A DNA stretch of 64,000 bases from an uncultured Bartonella sp. (GTDB lineage Bacteria; Pseudomonadota; Alphaproteobacteria; Rhizobiales; Rhizobiaceae): positions 3,096 through 67,095 of the forward strand of contig CAMLON010000007.1 of assembly GCA_946481695.1 (NCBI GenBank). Direction: 5' to 3'. Shown piece by piece: positions 45,427 through 53,663 of this stretch (position 1 is its first letter; the number at the start of each line of letters is the position of its first letter). The notes under the pieces were generated by a model. That model was not told the DNA's origin. It searched no databases and was given only the letters and a program-made list of their open reading frames with translations. Made by a program: the position numbers and the translations under genes.

Positions 45427-46719
45427 TTACTCCTGAAATTCAGGCGTTTTTTGCCCGAGCTCTACCAATTTGCGGTGGTTCATCAGTAGGATCGAAACAT
45501 GCATCCAGATGAGTGCCGCAAGTGAAATGACAAATAGGATCATGAAGCAGGTTGAATAGATTCCGGTGATGTCGAGGACTTCACCGAAAAGGATCGGCAG
45601 GATAAATCCGCCAAGTCCGCCCATCATGCCGACGAGACCGCCAACAGCACCGACGCTTTTCGGGTAATAAACGGGAATATGCTTATAAACGGCAGCTTTC
45701 CCGAGAGCCATGAAGAAACCGAGTATGGCAACGACAATGGCAAAACCCACAAGGCTGATCGCAAATGTAAAGGTAAATGGACCTTTGGCAGTTTCAACCG
45801 TGTACTGTGTTGGAGGATAGGAGAGGATGAAGCATGTAATTGTACACATTGTGAGTGTCCAATACATGACACGGCGTGCTCCATATTTATCAGAAAGATA
45901 ACCGCCATAGGCACGGAAGAGCGATGCAGGTATCGAATAGAGTGCAGCAATGACGCCTGCAAGCCACAGATCGATCGAATAAACATCCTGCAGATAGTGC
46001 GGCAACCACGTTGCCAAAGCGATATATCCACCGAATACGAAGAAATAATAGAAGGAAAAACGCCAAACTTGCAGTTTCTTCAAAGGTGCAAGTTCAAGCA
46101 AAGCGCTTTGCGGCTTGATGCCCAACCGGCGCTGTTCGACAAGCACGGGATCGTCGGAGGTAAAGAGCCAAAAGATCACAGCCGTGATAACGAGAACGAG
46201 CGCCCATATATAGGCCACGCCTTCCCAGCTTCCCCACCAGCTCATCACCCATGGAGCGCCAAGTTTCGTAACGGCTGCACCGACATTGCCTGCACCGAAA
46301 ATACCAAGTGCAAGGCCTTGCTTTTTCGCGCTGAACCAGCGCGAAACATAAGCAACGCCAACCGAGAATGTGCCGCCGGCAATACCGATGCCAAGGGCTG
46401 CTATCAACATCCATGTATAGGTGTGGGCAAAAGTGAGCAGAAACGTCGATAAAGCCGAAGCCAACATCGATAATACGAAAATAATGCGTCCACCGATCTG
46501 TTCGGTCCAGATACCAAGTGGAATACGCACAAGTGAGCCGGTGAGAACCGGTGTGGCTATAAGAAGCCCGAGTTCGGATTGGCTCAAACCCAATTTTTTC
46601 TGTATCGCAATGCCGATAATTGAAAAAATTGTCCATACCGCAAAACATACAGTAAAGGCTAAAGAGCTCAGCCACAGAGCTTCTGAAGAGCCTTTGATCG
46701 GGGTGTCAGTTTGTTCCAT
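45427..46719 (-). CDS. narK: NarK1-type nitrate/proton symporter
   Basis: This 430-residue major facilitator is the first gene of the nitrate operon. The nitrate signature region reads GIAGGTFSVGVAYVSRWF, and 12 membrane segments are predicted. NarK1-type carriers bring nitrate in with protons, which starts respiration before nitrite accumulates. The frame continues to 46800, but that would read through the FNR-type site at 46787-46800; the ATG at 46719 follows GGTGGT and begins the family-typical N-terminus. Only five bases separate it from the NarK2-type gene. Confidence 0.92.
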   Translation of the reverse strand: MEQTDTPIKGSSEALWLSSLAFTVCFAVWTIFSIIGIAIQKKLGLSQSELGLLIATPVLTGSLVRIPLGIWTEQIGGRIIFVLSMLASALSTFLLTFAHTYTWMLIAALGIGIAGGTFSVGVAYVSRWFSAKKQGLALGIFGAGNVGAAVTKLGAPWVMSWWGSWEGVAYIWALVLVITAVIFWLFTSDDPVLVEQRRLGIKPQSALLELAPLKKLQVWRFSFYYFFVFGGYIALATWLPHYLQDVYSIDLWLAGVIAALYSIPASLFRAYGGYLSDKYGARRVMYWTLTMCTITCFILSYPPTQYTVETAKGPFTFTFAISLVGFAIVVAILGFFMALGKAAVYKHIPVYYPKSVGAVGGLVGMMGGLGGFILPILFGEVLDITGIYSTCFMILFVISLAALIWMHVSILLMNHRKLVELGQKTPEFQE

Positions 46720-46758
46720 TTTTACCACCAGATAAATTCTTCCTTTTTGTCGAGGGGG

Positions 46759-46764
46759 TATGTA
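46759..46764 (-). promoter_or_regulatory. Likely -10 box of the nar operon
   Basis: TACATA on the minus strand lies where a -10 box should be if the FNR-type palindrome is centred at -41.5, the class II position. It matches the consensus only moderately, as is common for activator-dependent promoters. Confidence 0.45.
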
Positions 46765-46786
46765 GTAATGAGTGAAATAGGGCACC

Positions 46787-46800
46787 TTGATCAAAATCAA
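46787..46800. promoter_or_regulatory. FNR/Dnr-type binding site between narK1 and the regulator gene
   Basis: TTGATCAAAATCAA fits the FNR/ANR/Dnr consensus TTGAT-N4-ATCAA at all ten defined positions. It is centred 75 bases before the narK1 start codon and about 133 before that of the divergent Crp/Fnr gene, so one site could control both. Confidence 0.85.
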
Positions 46801-46926
46801 ATGAGTTTTATTTAAAATAAAAGAAAAGCTTATTTTAAAATAATGATGATGACGCCTTGAAATATTGCTTTGCTACACTTGATAGATGCTAAGGCAAAAA
46901 ATAAAAATGTTAATTAGAGGAACAAT

Positions 46927-47628
46927 ATGAGATCAGAAGATCGTTTAAAAATTCAAAATCTCGATATTTTTTCGCAAGCGAGTGACAAAACATTCGATTC
47001 TTTAATTGGCCCGGGTTTTTTCCAACGTTTTCCTCCGGGAGTGGTTCTCGTCAATGAAAATGCCATGCAGGATTTTCTCTATATCCTTGTTGATGGTCAG
47101 GTTGAAATGTATGCAACGAGCTTCGGAAGAGAGACAATTCTCGACATTATCCAACCTGTAAGCCTGTTCATTCTGGCGGCCATATTGAATGATGATGTGT
47201 GTTTGCAATCGGCCCGTACATTAACCGAAGCACAGGTGCTGATGATTCCGGCAGCGCGGTTCAGAGAAGCAATTGATAATGATACCGCATTTATGCATGC
47301 GGTCGTTCGCGAACTTTCACGTCGCTATCGTATGACCATCAAGGAGTTGAAAAACCAGAAATTGAGAAATGGGAGCGAGAGATTGGCTAATTGGATTCTG
47401 GCGGAAGCCGATACACAGGTTGAAGCCAATTATATCGATATTCCGTTCGAGAAAAAACTGCTCGCCTACAAGCTTGGCATGACACCGGAAAACCTGTCAC
47501 GGGCATTTGCAACTGTTGCAAAACATGGCGTTAATGTCGACGGGTCGCGAATTGTTTTCACCGACCGACAAAAGCTTATCAATTTTGCCCATCCAGATAA
47601 GCTTATCGACAAACGCGAGCCTGTTTGA
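46927..47628 (+). CDS. Crp/Fnr-family regulator of the nitrate operon (Dnr/NnrR-like)
   Basis: The 233-residue protein has a cyclic-nucleotide-binding-type beta roll (about 20-130), a dimer helix and a C-terminal winged helix (150-225). The recognition helix TPENLSRAFATV has the E..SR spacing that in FNR reads TTGAT. It lacks the N-terminal cysteine cluster of FNR and has a single Cys in DDVCLQ, so it cannot hold the oxygen-sensing [4Fe-4S] cluster in the FNR way. It is closer to the Dnr/NnrR types that respond to NO or low oxygen. Divergent from narK1, with the palindrome at 46787-46800 between them. The ATG follows AGAGGAA. Confidence 0.88.
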   Translation: MRSEDRLKIQNLDIFSQASDKTFDSLIGPGFFQRFPPGVVLVNENAMQDFLYILVDGQVEMYATSFGRETILDIIQPVSLFILAAILNDDVCLQSARTLTEAQVLMIPAARFREAIDNDTAFMHAVVRELSRRYRMTIKELKNQKLRNGSERLANWILAEADTQVEANYIDIPFEKKLLAYKLGMTPENLSRAFATVAKHGVNVDGSRIVFTDRQKLINFAHPDKLIDKREPV

Positions 47629-47716
47629 TTATAAATAAATGAGCCATTTCGGGGTTAAGACTTTATCCGATTTCAAGCAGCAGGCCTGAAATCGTTATCA
47701 ATAAGGAATTGTTCTT

Positions 47717-48055
47717 GTGCGTTTGATCCGCCGGTTATTTCGCTTTATTTCTTATCTTTTTCTTGTTCTAACGATTGTAACTCTTGTTATTGATGCGGCC
47801 CATTCAGTCGGCGCTTCTGAAGTCTTGTTTCTCCCCATCGGCTCTACAATATCGTTTGTTTTTTCGACGGGTACACGGGAATTTGACAACTTTATTTCGC
47901 ATCTTTCATCTCCATATTTATCTCTAGTGGTAAAAATTGTCGGACTTTGTCCGGCATGGATCGTTTTTGCCTCTTTTACGTTCATATTTTATGTTATCGG
48001 CTATGATCGTGAAGCCCATTTTGATGATGCAAACTATGGTGAAGAGAATGTTTGA
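47717..48055 (+). CDS. Small inner-membrane protein upstream of msrA
   Basis: The 112-residue protein has an N-terminal hydrophobic segment (FISYLFLVLTIVTLVIDAAH) and a second near the C-terminus (PAWIVFASFTFIFYVIGYDRE), suggesting two membrane helices with a central loop outside. I recall similar uncharacterised proteins in Rhizobiales, but no family name. It starts with GTG at 47717 behind AAGGA. Its last eight bases overlap the start of msrA, so the two are probably co-translated. Confidence 0.7.
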   Translation: MRLIRRLFRFISYLFLVLTIVTLVIDAAHSVGASEVLFLPIGSTISFVFSTGTREFDNFISHLSSPYLSLVVKIVGLCPAWIVFASFTFIFYVIGYDREAHFDDANYGEENV

Positions 48056-48695
48056 TCTTTTGTCGCTTTCGGAAAAACTCAAAATGCCGAAAAAAGAAGA
48101 AGCACTCGTTGGCAGGAGTGAGCCGATCGCAACCGCAAAAATACACTATGTGAATGGTCACAGCTTGAAGGGACCATATCCTGAAAATATGCATCATATC
48201 ATTGTTGCAATGGGCTGTTTTTGGGGTGTCGAACGGCTATTCTGGAAAATGCCGGGCGTTTACGTGACAGCAGCCGGTTACACGGGCGGCTTTACACCCA
48301 ATCCAACCTATGAGGAAGTTTGTACCGGTAAAACCGGTCATACCGAAGCTGTACTTGTTGTCTATGATCCGACGATACTTCATCTTGATCAAATATTGAA
48401 AACCTTTTGGGAACAACATGACCCCACGCAAGGCATGCGACAGGGAAACGACATTGGCAATAATTACCGTTCGGCTCTCTATCTTTCGAATGAACGTGAT
48501 TTGGAAATAGCAAAAAAAAGCAAAGAACAATTTGGGAAAGTACTTCAATCAAAAGGATTGGGGGCGATTACAACCGAAATTGCGTTAGAAGGGCCGTTCT
48601 ATTTTGCTGAAGATTATCACCAGCAATATCTCGCCAAAAACCCGAATGGTTATTGCGGATTGAAGGGTACCGGCGTCACCTGTCCTATTTCTTGA
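48048..48695 (+). CDS. msrA: Peptide-methionine (S)-S-oxide reductase
   Basis: MsrA repairs oxidised methionine (S-sulfoxide) in proteins. The catalytic cysteine is in VAMGCFWGVERLFW, and the family segments GYTGGFTPNPTYEEVC, FWEQHDPTQGMRQGND and FYFAEDYHQQYL are intact. The length is 215 residues from the ATG at 48048, which overlaps the previous stop and follows a GGTGAAGAG site; the frame is open further upstream but would run across the membrane protein gene. Resolving cysteines near the C-terminus (GYCGLKGTGVTCPIS) are present. Confidence 0.94.
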   Translation: MFDLLSLSEKLKMPKKEEALVGRSEPIATAKIHYVNGHSLKGPYPENMHHIIVAMGCFWGVERLFWKMPGVYVTAAGYTGGFTPNPTYEEVCTGKTGHTEAVLVVYDPTILHLDQILKTFWEQHDPTQGMRQGNDIGNNYRSALYLSNERDLEIAKKSKEQFGKVLQSKGLGAITTEIALEGPFYFAEDYHQQYLAKNPNGYCGLKGTGVTCPIS

Positions 48696-49521
48696 AAGTG
48701 AATGTCTATAGTTAAAAGAAAGGTTCGGGTTTATTTTAAAATCTGCAATCCGTTAAAGTAATGAACTGCAATATTGTCGCAATTGGTGTGCTACTTTAAA
48801 AAAATCCCTATAAAGGTTTTTGATAATTTTTTCAGAAAATAACTTAATAACTTTATGACATCTTTGGATACCGCGAAATCGTCAATGGATAGAATTCCAG
48901 AGCGGGATGGGCCTTCTGATTGGCCAAAGTTGATCAAATAATGCGTGTTAATTTCTCAGCAAAATTGTCTAAAAATTCATGGTTCAACCGTGCCAATCAC
49001 GAGGAAAATAGCGCCAATTTCGAATGAGCTTCCACCAAAAACAAAAATTTGAATTCAGAATAATCAATAATTTTGCATATATTATTTGTGCTTTTGATAG
49101 GCTGGCGGTTATTGAATTTTGACGAACTAAAAATGCGTAACACAGTTGACGGTATATTATTTCTTATCTGGAACTCGTTCACATTCTTGCTCGGGACGCA
49201 TGTCGTAGAAGCGCTGTGGCATGATAACGTCATACTCGCGCTTGTTGGTCTTGTTTTCTTTCCTGGAGGTGTTTGTCGCGGTTTCAATCTTTGGGTCGGC
49301 TGGCTTTCCGCAATATTTTAAGATATTTGAAAAACATTTTCTACGTGCACCGATTGGTCATCAGCAAATAAGGTTAAATAAAATTATCAAACTCGTTATT
49401 GCCGACGAAAAAGATAGCGATGGGCATTTTTCCGGATTCATGTGAATAACAGATGTTGTTCAAGCGTGCTTCGTTTTTAAGCACCTCTAGAGCAAGTTTA
49501 ACCCAATGTTTATTCAATATA
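48696..49521. other. AT-rich gap with one doubtful small gene
   Basis: The first 430 bases show no frame or clear terminator. A small membrane-protein-like frame lies at 49133-49321 (listed separately). The rest has nothing recognisable. Confidence 0.4.
49133..49321 (+). CDS. Possible small membrane protein
   Basis: From the ATG at 49133 a 62-residue protein with about two hydrophobic segments is possible (DGILFLIWNSFTFLLG and VILALVGLVFFPGG). The pattern looks more like a protein than the surrounding AT-rich DNA, and ends FNLWVGWLSAIF. No clear ribosome binding site precedes it and no family is recognised, so it may be chance or a remnant. Confidence 0.35.
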   Translation: MRNTVDGILFLIWNSFTFLLGTHVVEALWHDNVILALVGLVFFPGGVCRGFNLWVGWLSAIF

Positions 49522-49728
49522 TTACCAATGCGGTGGTCTGGTGACAGGAATGTCGGGCTGGCTTTGTTCTTCAAGTTCAAGAAAACGTTTGGTCAAAGCT
49601 GTTAATTTTTTATCCATTTGGTCAATTGTTTTCCATTGTTCAGCAAGAACAGCGGAAAGCTCGTCGACGAGCCGCTCCTGTTCGGCAAGTTTTATTTCCA
49701 CTTCGGTAAGACGATCTTTTTCAATCAC
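49522..49728 (-). CDS. slyX: SlyX family protein
   Basis: The 68-residue protein is a short coiled coil followed by a proline-rich end (DIPVTRPPHW), the SlyX signature. Function is unknown in bacteria generally. It starts with GTG at 49728 overlapping the TGA of the haemoglobin gene, with AAGGA nine bases ahead, so it is translated with that gene. It is soluble and heptad-like, with RLTEVEIKLAEQERL at the start. Confidence 0.85.
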   Translation of the reverse strand: MIEKDRLTEVEIKLAEQERLVDELSAVLAEQWKTIDQMDKKLTALTKRFLELEEQSQPDIPVTRPPHW

Positions 49729-50147
49729 AATGTGTGATCCTTATTTCTGATGTAACGTTCGCCGGGTTTTAAAAGAACTTTATTGTTTGATGCAAGACCC
49801 AGTTCAAGGCTATGAGCAATCTGGGTTGCTTTTTTCATGAACAATTCGGCATCTGCCTTCAGGCAGAGTTCATCAACGGTTTTTTTAAAAATTTCCAGCC
49901 AATGGTCAAAATGCATAGCGTCAATAGGTAAAACGACATGCTTGGGCATAGGGCGCCCGTTATAACGGTTGGTATGCAGCATAACCGATGACCAGAAGGC
50001 GAACATATTTTGTAAATGGGGCTCCCAATCATGAATATGTTCTTCAAAAATAGGACCGAGCATATGATCTTTTCTTACCCGTCCATAAAATGTACGTACC
50101 ACGGATTCGATAAGTGTTTCATCTACTGCAATCGGTTCTTGTGCCAT
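49725..50147 (-). CDS. Group III truncated haemoglobin
   Basis: This 140-residue globin matches trHb group III. The B-helix segment VVRTFYGRVRKDHMLGPIF contains the distal tyrosine, the middle FWSSVMLHTNRYNG and PMPKHVVLPID are group III features, and HFDHWLEIFKKTV contains the proximal histidine. Members bind oxygen and NO and are linked to nitrosative or microaerobic life. The ATG at 50147 is preferred over an in-frame TTG at 50156 that overlaps the upstream stop. It forms an operon with slyX. Confidence 0.9.
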   Translation of the reverse strand: MAQEPIAVDETLIESVVRTFYGRVRKDHMLGPIFEEHIHDWEPHLQNMFAFWSSVMLHTNRYNGRPMPKHVVLPIDAMHFDHWLEIFKKTVDELCLKADAELFMKKATQIAHSLELGLASNNKVLLKPGERYIRNKDHTL

Positions 50148-50152
50148 AAATC

Positions 50153-51112
50153 TCAATCCGCTGCTTTGATTTTCATTCCGTAAATATCAATACCGTTGCC
50201 TTCGCCCAGAAGGTCGCTTGTCAGATATATTTTGGCAGGACTGTTATCTTCTGCCGGAATTGTCACCTCGAACAGAAGGTCATTACGGTTTACCGGAACC
50301 TCAAAACGACGTCTGCCACAATCGGCGTTATTTCCGAGGTCACAAGTTATACTCATTTGGCTTGGCTTTGTGCCATCACCTCTTGCATTGATGTCGATCA
50401 TAGCCTTTTTGCCACGCAAATTCGATAAAGCTCCGGCGCCGATTTCAACAACAACAACATCTTCATCGCTGTTTGCAGTAATATGGGCGTAAGGGATTCC
50501 CCCGTCATCTTTTATCGAAACAGATGCTTGTCCATAAGTTGTGATGGCTGTTGCATCTCCGGGGTAGAAAAATTTTATCCAGCTACCATCGTTATCTGCT
50601 TCCTTGCGAAAAGGAACAACTGTCTTGGTGCGCTGGTTTTGTTCGATTGCTTCTTTACGATGTTCGATAATGGCGCGACCCGAAAGACTGTTGAAAAACG
50701 ACCAACCGGTAAAGCCGATTATCATGATAATCGCAAGAATACTCGGCGCAACAATGAGAAGAATTTTGGAGCGCCGCCTTGCCGATGCACGGTGCAAGGT
50801 CGTGTCTTCAAGATTGGTTGCGCCATTGACTTCAATTTTTATCTGGTCTTCAGGGCCTTCGGAAGCAAGGTCGTGCGTTTCTTCATCGGCTTTGTTCGTC
50901 TCGGTAGCAACGTAATCACTTTCAATTGCACGGATGATCTGCATCAATGCATCACGCCGCTTGGTGCGGGTGACGTCGTTTAAACCATGGCTGGAAAGCA
51001 ATGCACGTTCATGCGCGTTCCATGCAGATTCATAAACCCGACGACGTTGAGCAACATTGCTTGAATCGATTTTTAGCAATGCGTTGCGGATGGCTTGCTC
51101 GGCATTAGCCAA
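50153..51112 (-). CDS. Single-pass membrane protein of unknown function
   Basis: The 319-residue protein has a helical N-terminal part (ESAWNAHERALLSSHGL) and one membrane segment at about residues 112-135 (ILLIVAPSILAIIMIIGFTG). The C-terminal domain of about 160 residues looks beta-rich (YGQASVSIKDDGGIPYAHIT) and may be carbohydrate- or lipid-binding, probably periplasmic. I recall uncharacterised Rhizobiales homologues but no function. It starts at the TTG 51112, seven bases after GGAGAA. It precedes the haemoglobin gene by a few bases and is likely co-transcribed with it. Confidence 0.75.
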   Translation of the reverse strand: MANAEQAIRNALLKIDSSNVAQRRRVYESAWNAHERALLSSHGLNDVTRTKRRDALMQIIRAIESDYVATETNKADEETHDLASEGPEDQIKIEVNGATNLEDTTLHRASARRRSKILLIVAPSILAIIMIIGFTGWSFFNSLSGRAIIEHRKEAIEQNQRTKTVVPFRKEADNDGSWIKFFYPGDATAITTYGQASVSIKDDGGIPYAHITANSDEDVVVVEIGAGALSNLRGKKAMIDINARGDGTKPSQMSITCDLGNNADCGRRRFEVPVNRNDLLFEVTIPAEDNSPAKIYLTSDLLGEGNGIDIYGMKIKAAD

Positions 51113-51336
51113 CGAATAATTCTCCTTCTTGTCAATATATCGGGTGGCAGAATAAGCAACAGCAGGTTAATTGGCAAACCAAATCTATTGTTGATTTTTT
51201 TAAAAATTTCTTGAGTTTTAACCGCGCTTTGTGAGTTAATTATGAAAAACATCGAAAGACAGAATTGCATGCTTGCTTTCGGCTAAGCTTTTAGCTATCA
51301 CCCGTTACCGGTTCTGTTATAAGAACAAGACTCTGT

Positions 51337-51412
51337 GCCGCATTAGCTCAGTTGGTAGAGCACGTCATTCGTAATGATGGGGTCGCTGGTTCGATTCCGG
51401 CATGCGGCACCA
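51337..51412 (+). tRNA. tRNA-Thr (CGT anticodon)
   Basis: The acceptor stem GCCGCAT pairs with ATGCGGC and CCA is encoded. The anticodon stem CGTCA/TGATG encloses TTCGTAA, giving anticodon CGT, which reads ACG. The D arm has AGTTGGTA and the T arm TTCGATT. Confidence 0.95.
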
Positions 51413-51727
51413 CCCTGATCTTTTGATTGTGTTAGTCCATTTTTTGTCTGTCGTCGTTTATCCAAAGATAAAGGTGACAGTAAAACGTAGCAAAATTATT
51501 CGTAACAGAAGGTAAGTCTTATTTTTATATCAGTAGAAAAATTCAAAAAACCATCATATTTGTATTTTGAATTTAAAGGCCGAAAAAAACGTGATCTTCA
51601 ATAAACCTTCAAAGTTTTGCAGTAAGATTTTTAAGCGAAAATTTTTGGCATCTATTCTTCCTGTTAATTGGCTTTATAACGCAATGAAATTTCAGAATAA
51701 ACCGTGCTTAAAAACGGTTTGATGAAC
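51413..51727. other. Intergenic stretch after tRNA-Thr
   Basis: No gene is visible. The right edge contains the nnrS hairpin (51699-51720). The first part has no repeat of the tRNA 3' end. Confidence 0.4.
51699..51720 (-). terminator. Possible terminator of the nnrS operon
   Basis: AAACCGT and ACGGTTT form a seven-pair stem around an eight-base loop, immediately beyond the nnrS stop. The following minus-strand tract is short and AT-rich, so the call is moderate. Confidence 0.45.
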
Positions 51728-52927
51728 TTAAAGTCTTACCGGATTTTTTAGGAAGGGCAGGTATCCCCATAACCAGAGGAGGAAAGCCAAAGACCAGAAA
51801 ATAGCAGCCCATGCATAATGGTTACTGTCAAAAGCAATGAGATCTGTTATTTCTGGCAAAACTCGCATGGTGGCGGCAAAGATAATAAATGCGATAGCCG
51901 CTTTTGATTGCCACGGTATGGCTATCAATTTTCGTCCTGAATGACGTAAACCAGCGATTGTGAAAACACCGAGAACGCCAAGCCCCAATGTTGCAATGGT
52001 CAATATATGTAAGCCTGCATAAATCGGTAGGCTTTCGTTAAAGCCGGACAGACCGATAAGAAAAAAACCGATTGCTGCGCTGACATTGGCAAGCGCAAGG
52101 CATAAGACTTCTGCTTTTAATGCAGCTTTACCGATAAACCATTCTGCAGTTCTGTCCATAAAACCGGCACTCGCAGCAAAAGCCAGATAATATTGCATTT
52201 GTGAAGACGGCATGAAAAGCATTGAAAGAGCATATAAGACTGTCAAAAATGCAGATAGATTGCGTCTGCCCGGATGCGGGCGATATGGGCTTGTTTCGCC
52301 CGAAGGATCCAATGAGAGATTTGTAACGACAGTATTGATGCGCGAAATTGCCAAAGAGAATAAAACAACAAAAACAGCGATAATCGTCCACAATATGCGG
52401 GATGATAGTTCCGTTTCTTCGCGCCACCATGAGATTTTCAAAACGATTTCAAGTGCAAAAAGAATAATAAGCCATAGCAAAAATGACAAACTTTTCCATT
52501 TTCTTTTCGAAATAATTGGCAAGCCGACGTAAGCGATCAACAAGGCCAAAAAGGTGAAATCGAACACACTGCCGACGATCATCAGGTAATCAGCCCCCCA
52601 AAGCCCGACAATGCGACCAGGAAGCCATAATAAAAGCAGAAAGAAAAGTCTTATGCCATTTAACGGCTTTGTTTCTGTCCATTCGGCAACGGCTGAACAT
52701 AGAAATCCTGCTAGGGCAGCAGAGTAAAAGCCGAAAATCATCTCATGGGCATGCCATTGCTGAGGGAAGATATATCGTGTACCGGGATAATCGAGTTGAT
52801 AGACAATCACCCAGATAAATGGCATGAGTACAGCGTAACAGGCAGATACCGGAAAGAATAGAAATACGCCTTCGGTAAAAAACGGATTATGAACAATCAC
52901 TGCTTTTATCTTTTTGAAAAGCCCCAT
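51728..52927 (-). CDS. nnrS: NnrS-family haem/copper membrane protein
   Basis: The 399-residue protein is an NnrS: about 12 predicted membrane segments and the signature HAHEMIFGFYSAALAGFL, with further histidines in LHILTIATLGLG and HSGRK. NnrS proteins carry haem and copper and protect against NO and nitrosative stress; their genes usually answer to NO-sensing regulators. The ATG at 52927 follows AAGGAC and lies four bases after the ABC ATPase stop, so an in-frame upstream start at 52981 was discarded. It is the last gene of the ABC operon. Confidence 0.88.
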   Translation of the reverse strand: MGLFKKIKAVIVHNPFFTEGVFLFFPVSACYAVLMPFIWVIVYQLDYPGTRYIFPQQWHAHEMIFGFYSAALAGFLCSAVAEWTETKPLNGIRLFFLLLLWLPGRIVGLWGADYLMIVGSVFDFTFLALLIAYVGLPIISKRKWKSLSFLLWLIILFALEIVLKISWWREETELSSRILWTIIAVFVVLFSLAISRINTVVTNLSLDPSGETSPYRPHPGRRNLSAFLTVLYALSMLFMPSSQMQYYLAFAASAGFMDRTAEWFIGKAALKAEVLCLALANVSAAIGFFLIGLSGFNESLPIYAGLHILTIATLGLGVLGVFTIAGLRHSGRKLIAIPWQSKAAIAFIIFAATMRVLPEITDLIAFDSNHYAWAAIFWSLAFLLWLWGYLPFLKNPVRL

Positions 52928-52931
52928 TGCT

Positions 52932-53663
52932 CTAGTCCTTATTTCTATAAAGAAGGTCGTAAAAATCCCGATCTTTGGCAAATTCTTCGCTCATATCGAA
53001 TATGTCCCGTTCGCTTCGCTTTCCCGGTTCACCTTCAACATGTCTTTCAGCGACAATTGTTCCAGGATCGCCTCCGACCAGTAACAGACGGTGAGCAATG
53101 CGCAATGCTTCGTGAAGGTCATGGGTAACAAATAACGACGAAAAACCTTGGCCTTTTGCCTCTTCAATAACAATATCCTGAAGATTGCGCCGTAAGCCAA
53201 TGTCGACTGCCGAAAACGGTTCGTCAAAAAAGATAATATCGGGATTAACAGCAAGTGCGCGCGCGACTGCTGCGCGCTGGCGCATACCGCCCGACAATGC
53301 GGCCGGATATTTTTCAAGATCTGTTATTTTTAAACCGACTTTTCTTGCGCACTCCGACACGAGGTCATTTGTTTCGTCTCTCCGGCGTAAATGATTCAAA
53401 CCATAGGCAATATTTTCATATGTCGTTTTCCAGGGTAACAATCTCGGCTCCTGAAAGACGATTGCCTGTTGCCGGAAACTTTTCTTGATCTCTCCTTTGT
53501 TAGGTGTCAACAAGCCTGCCGCTATCTGCAATATTGTCGTTTTTCCGGCTCCGGAGGCACCCAGAACAACCAATGTTTCATGGTCGTTGACCTGGATATT
53601 GACGTTTTCAAGAATACGTCTTCCGAGATAAGAAAACGCAATATCCTGCATTTCAATTCTCAT
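52932..53663 (-). CDS. ABC transporter ATP-binding protein (SsuB/TauB type)
   Basis: The 243-residue ATPase has Walker A LGASGAGKTTILQ, the Q-loop FQEPRLLPW, the signature LSGGMRQRAAVARAL, Walker B DIIFFDEPF and the H-switch VTHDLHEALR. The LLPW Q-loop is typical of the nitrate/sulfonate/taurine importer group. It powers uptake through the permease at 53660-54475. It overlaps that gene by four bases and is followed closely by nnrS. Confidence 0.9.
   Translation of the reverse strand: MRIEMQDIAFSYLGRRILENVNIQVNDHETLVVLGASGAGKTTILQIAAGLLTPNKGEIKKSFRQQAIVFQEPRLLPWKTTYENIAYGLNHLRRRDETNDLVSECARKVGLKITDLEKYPAALSGGMRQRAAVARALAVNPDIIFFDEPFSAVDIGLRRNLQDIVIEEAKGQGFSSLFVTHDLHEALRIAHRLLLVGGDPGTIVAERHVEGEPGKRSERDIFDMSEEFAKDRDFYDLLYRNKD

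Noticed and set aside
47669..47693. GATTTCA/TGAAATC inverted repeat after the Crp/Fnr gene
   Set aside because: No T-tract follows, so it is not a convincing terminator; could be chance.
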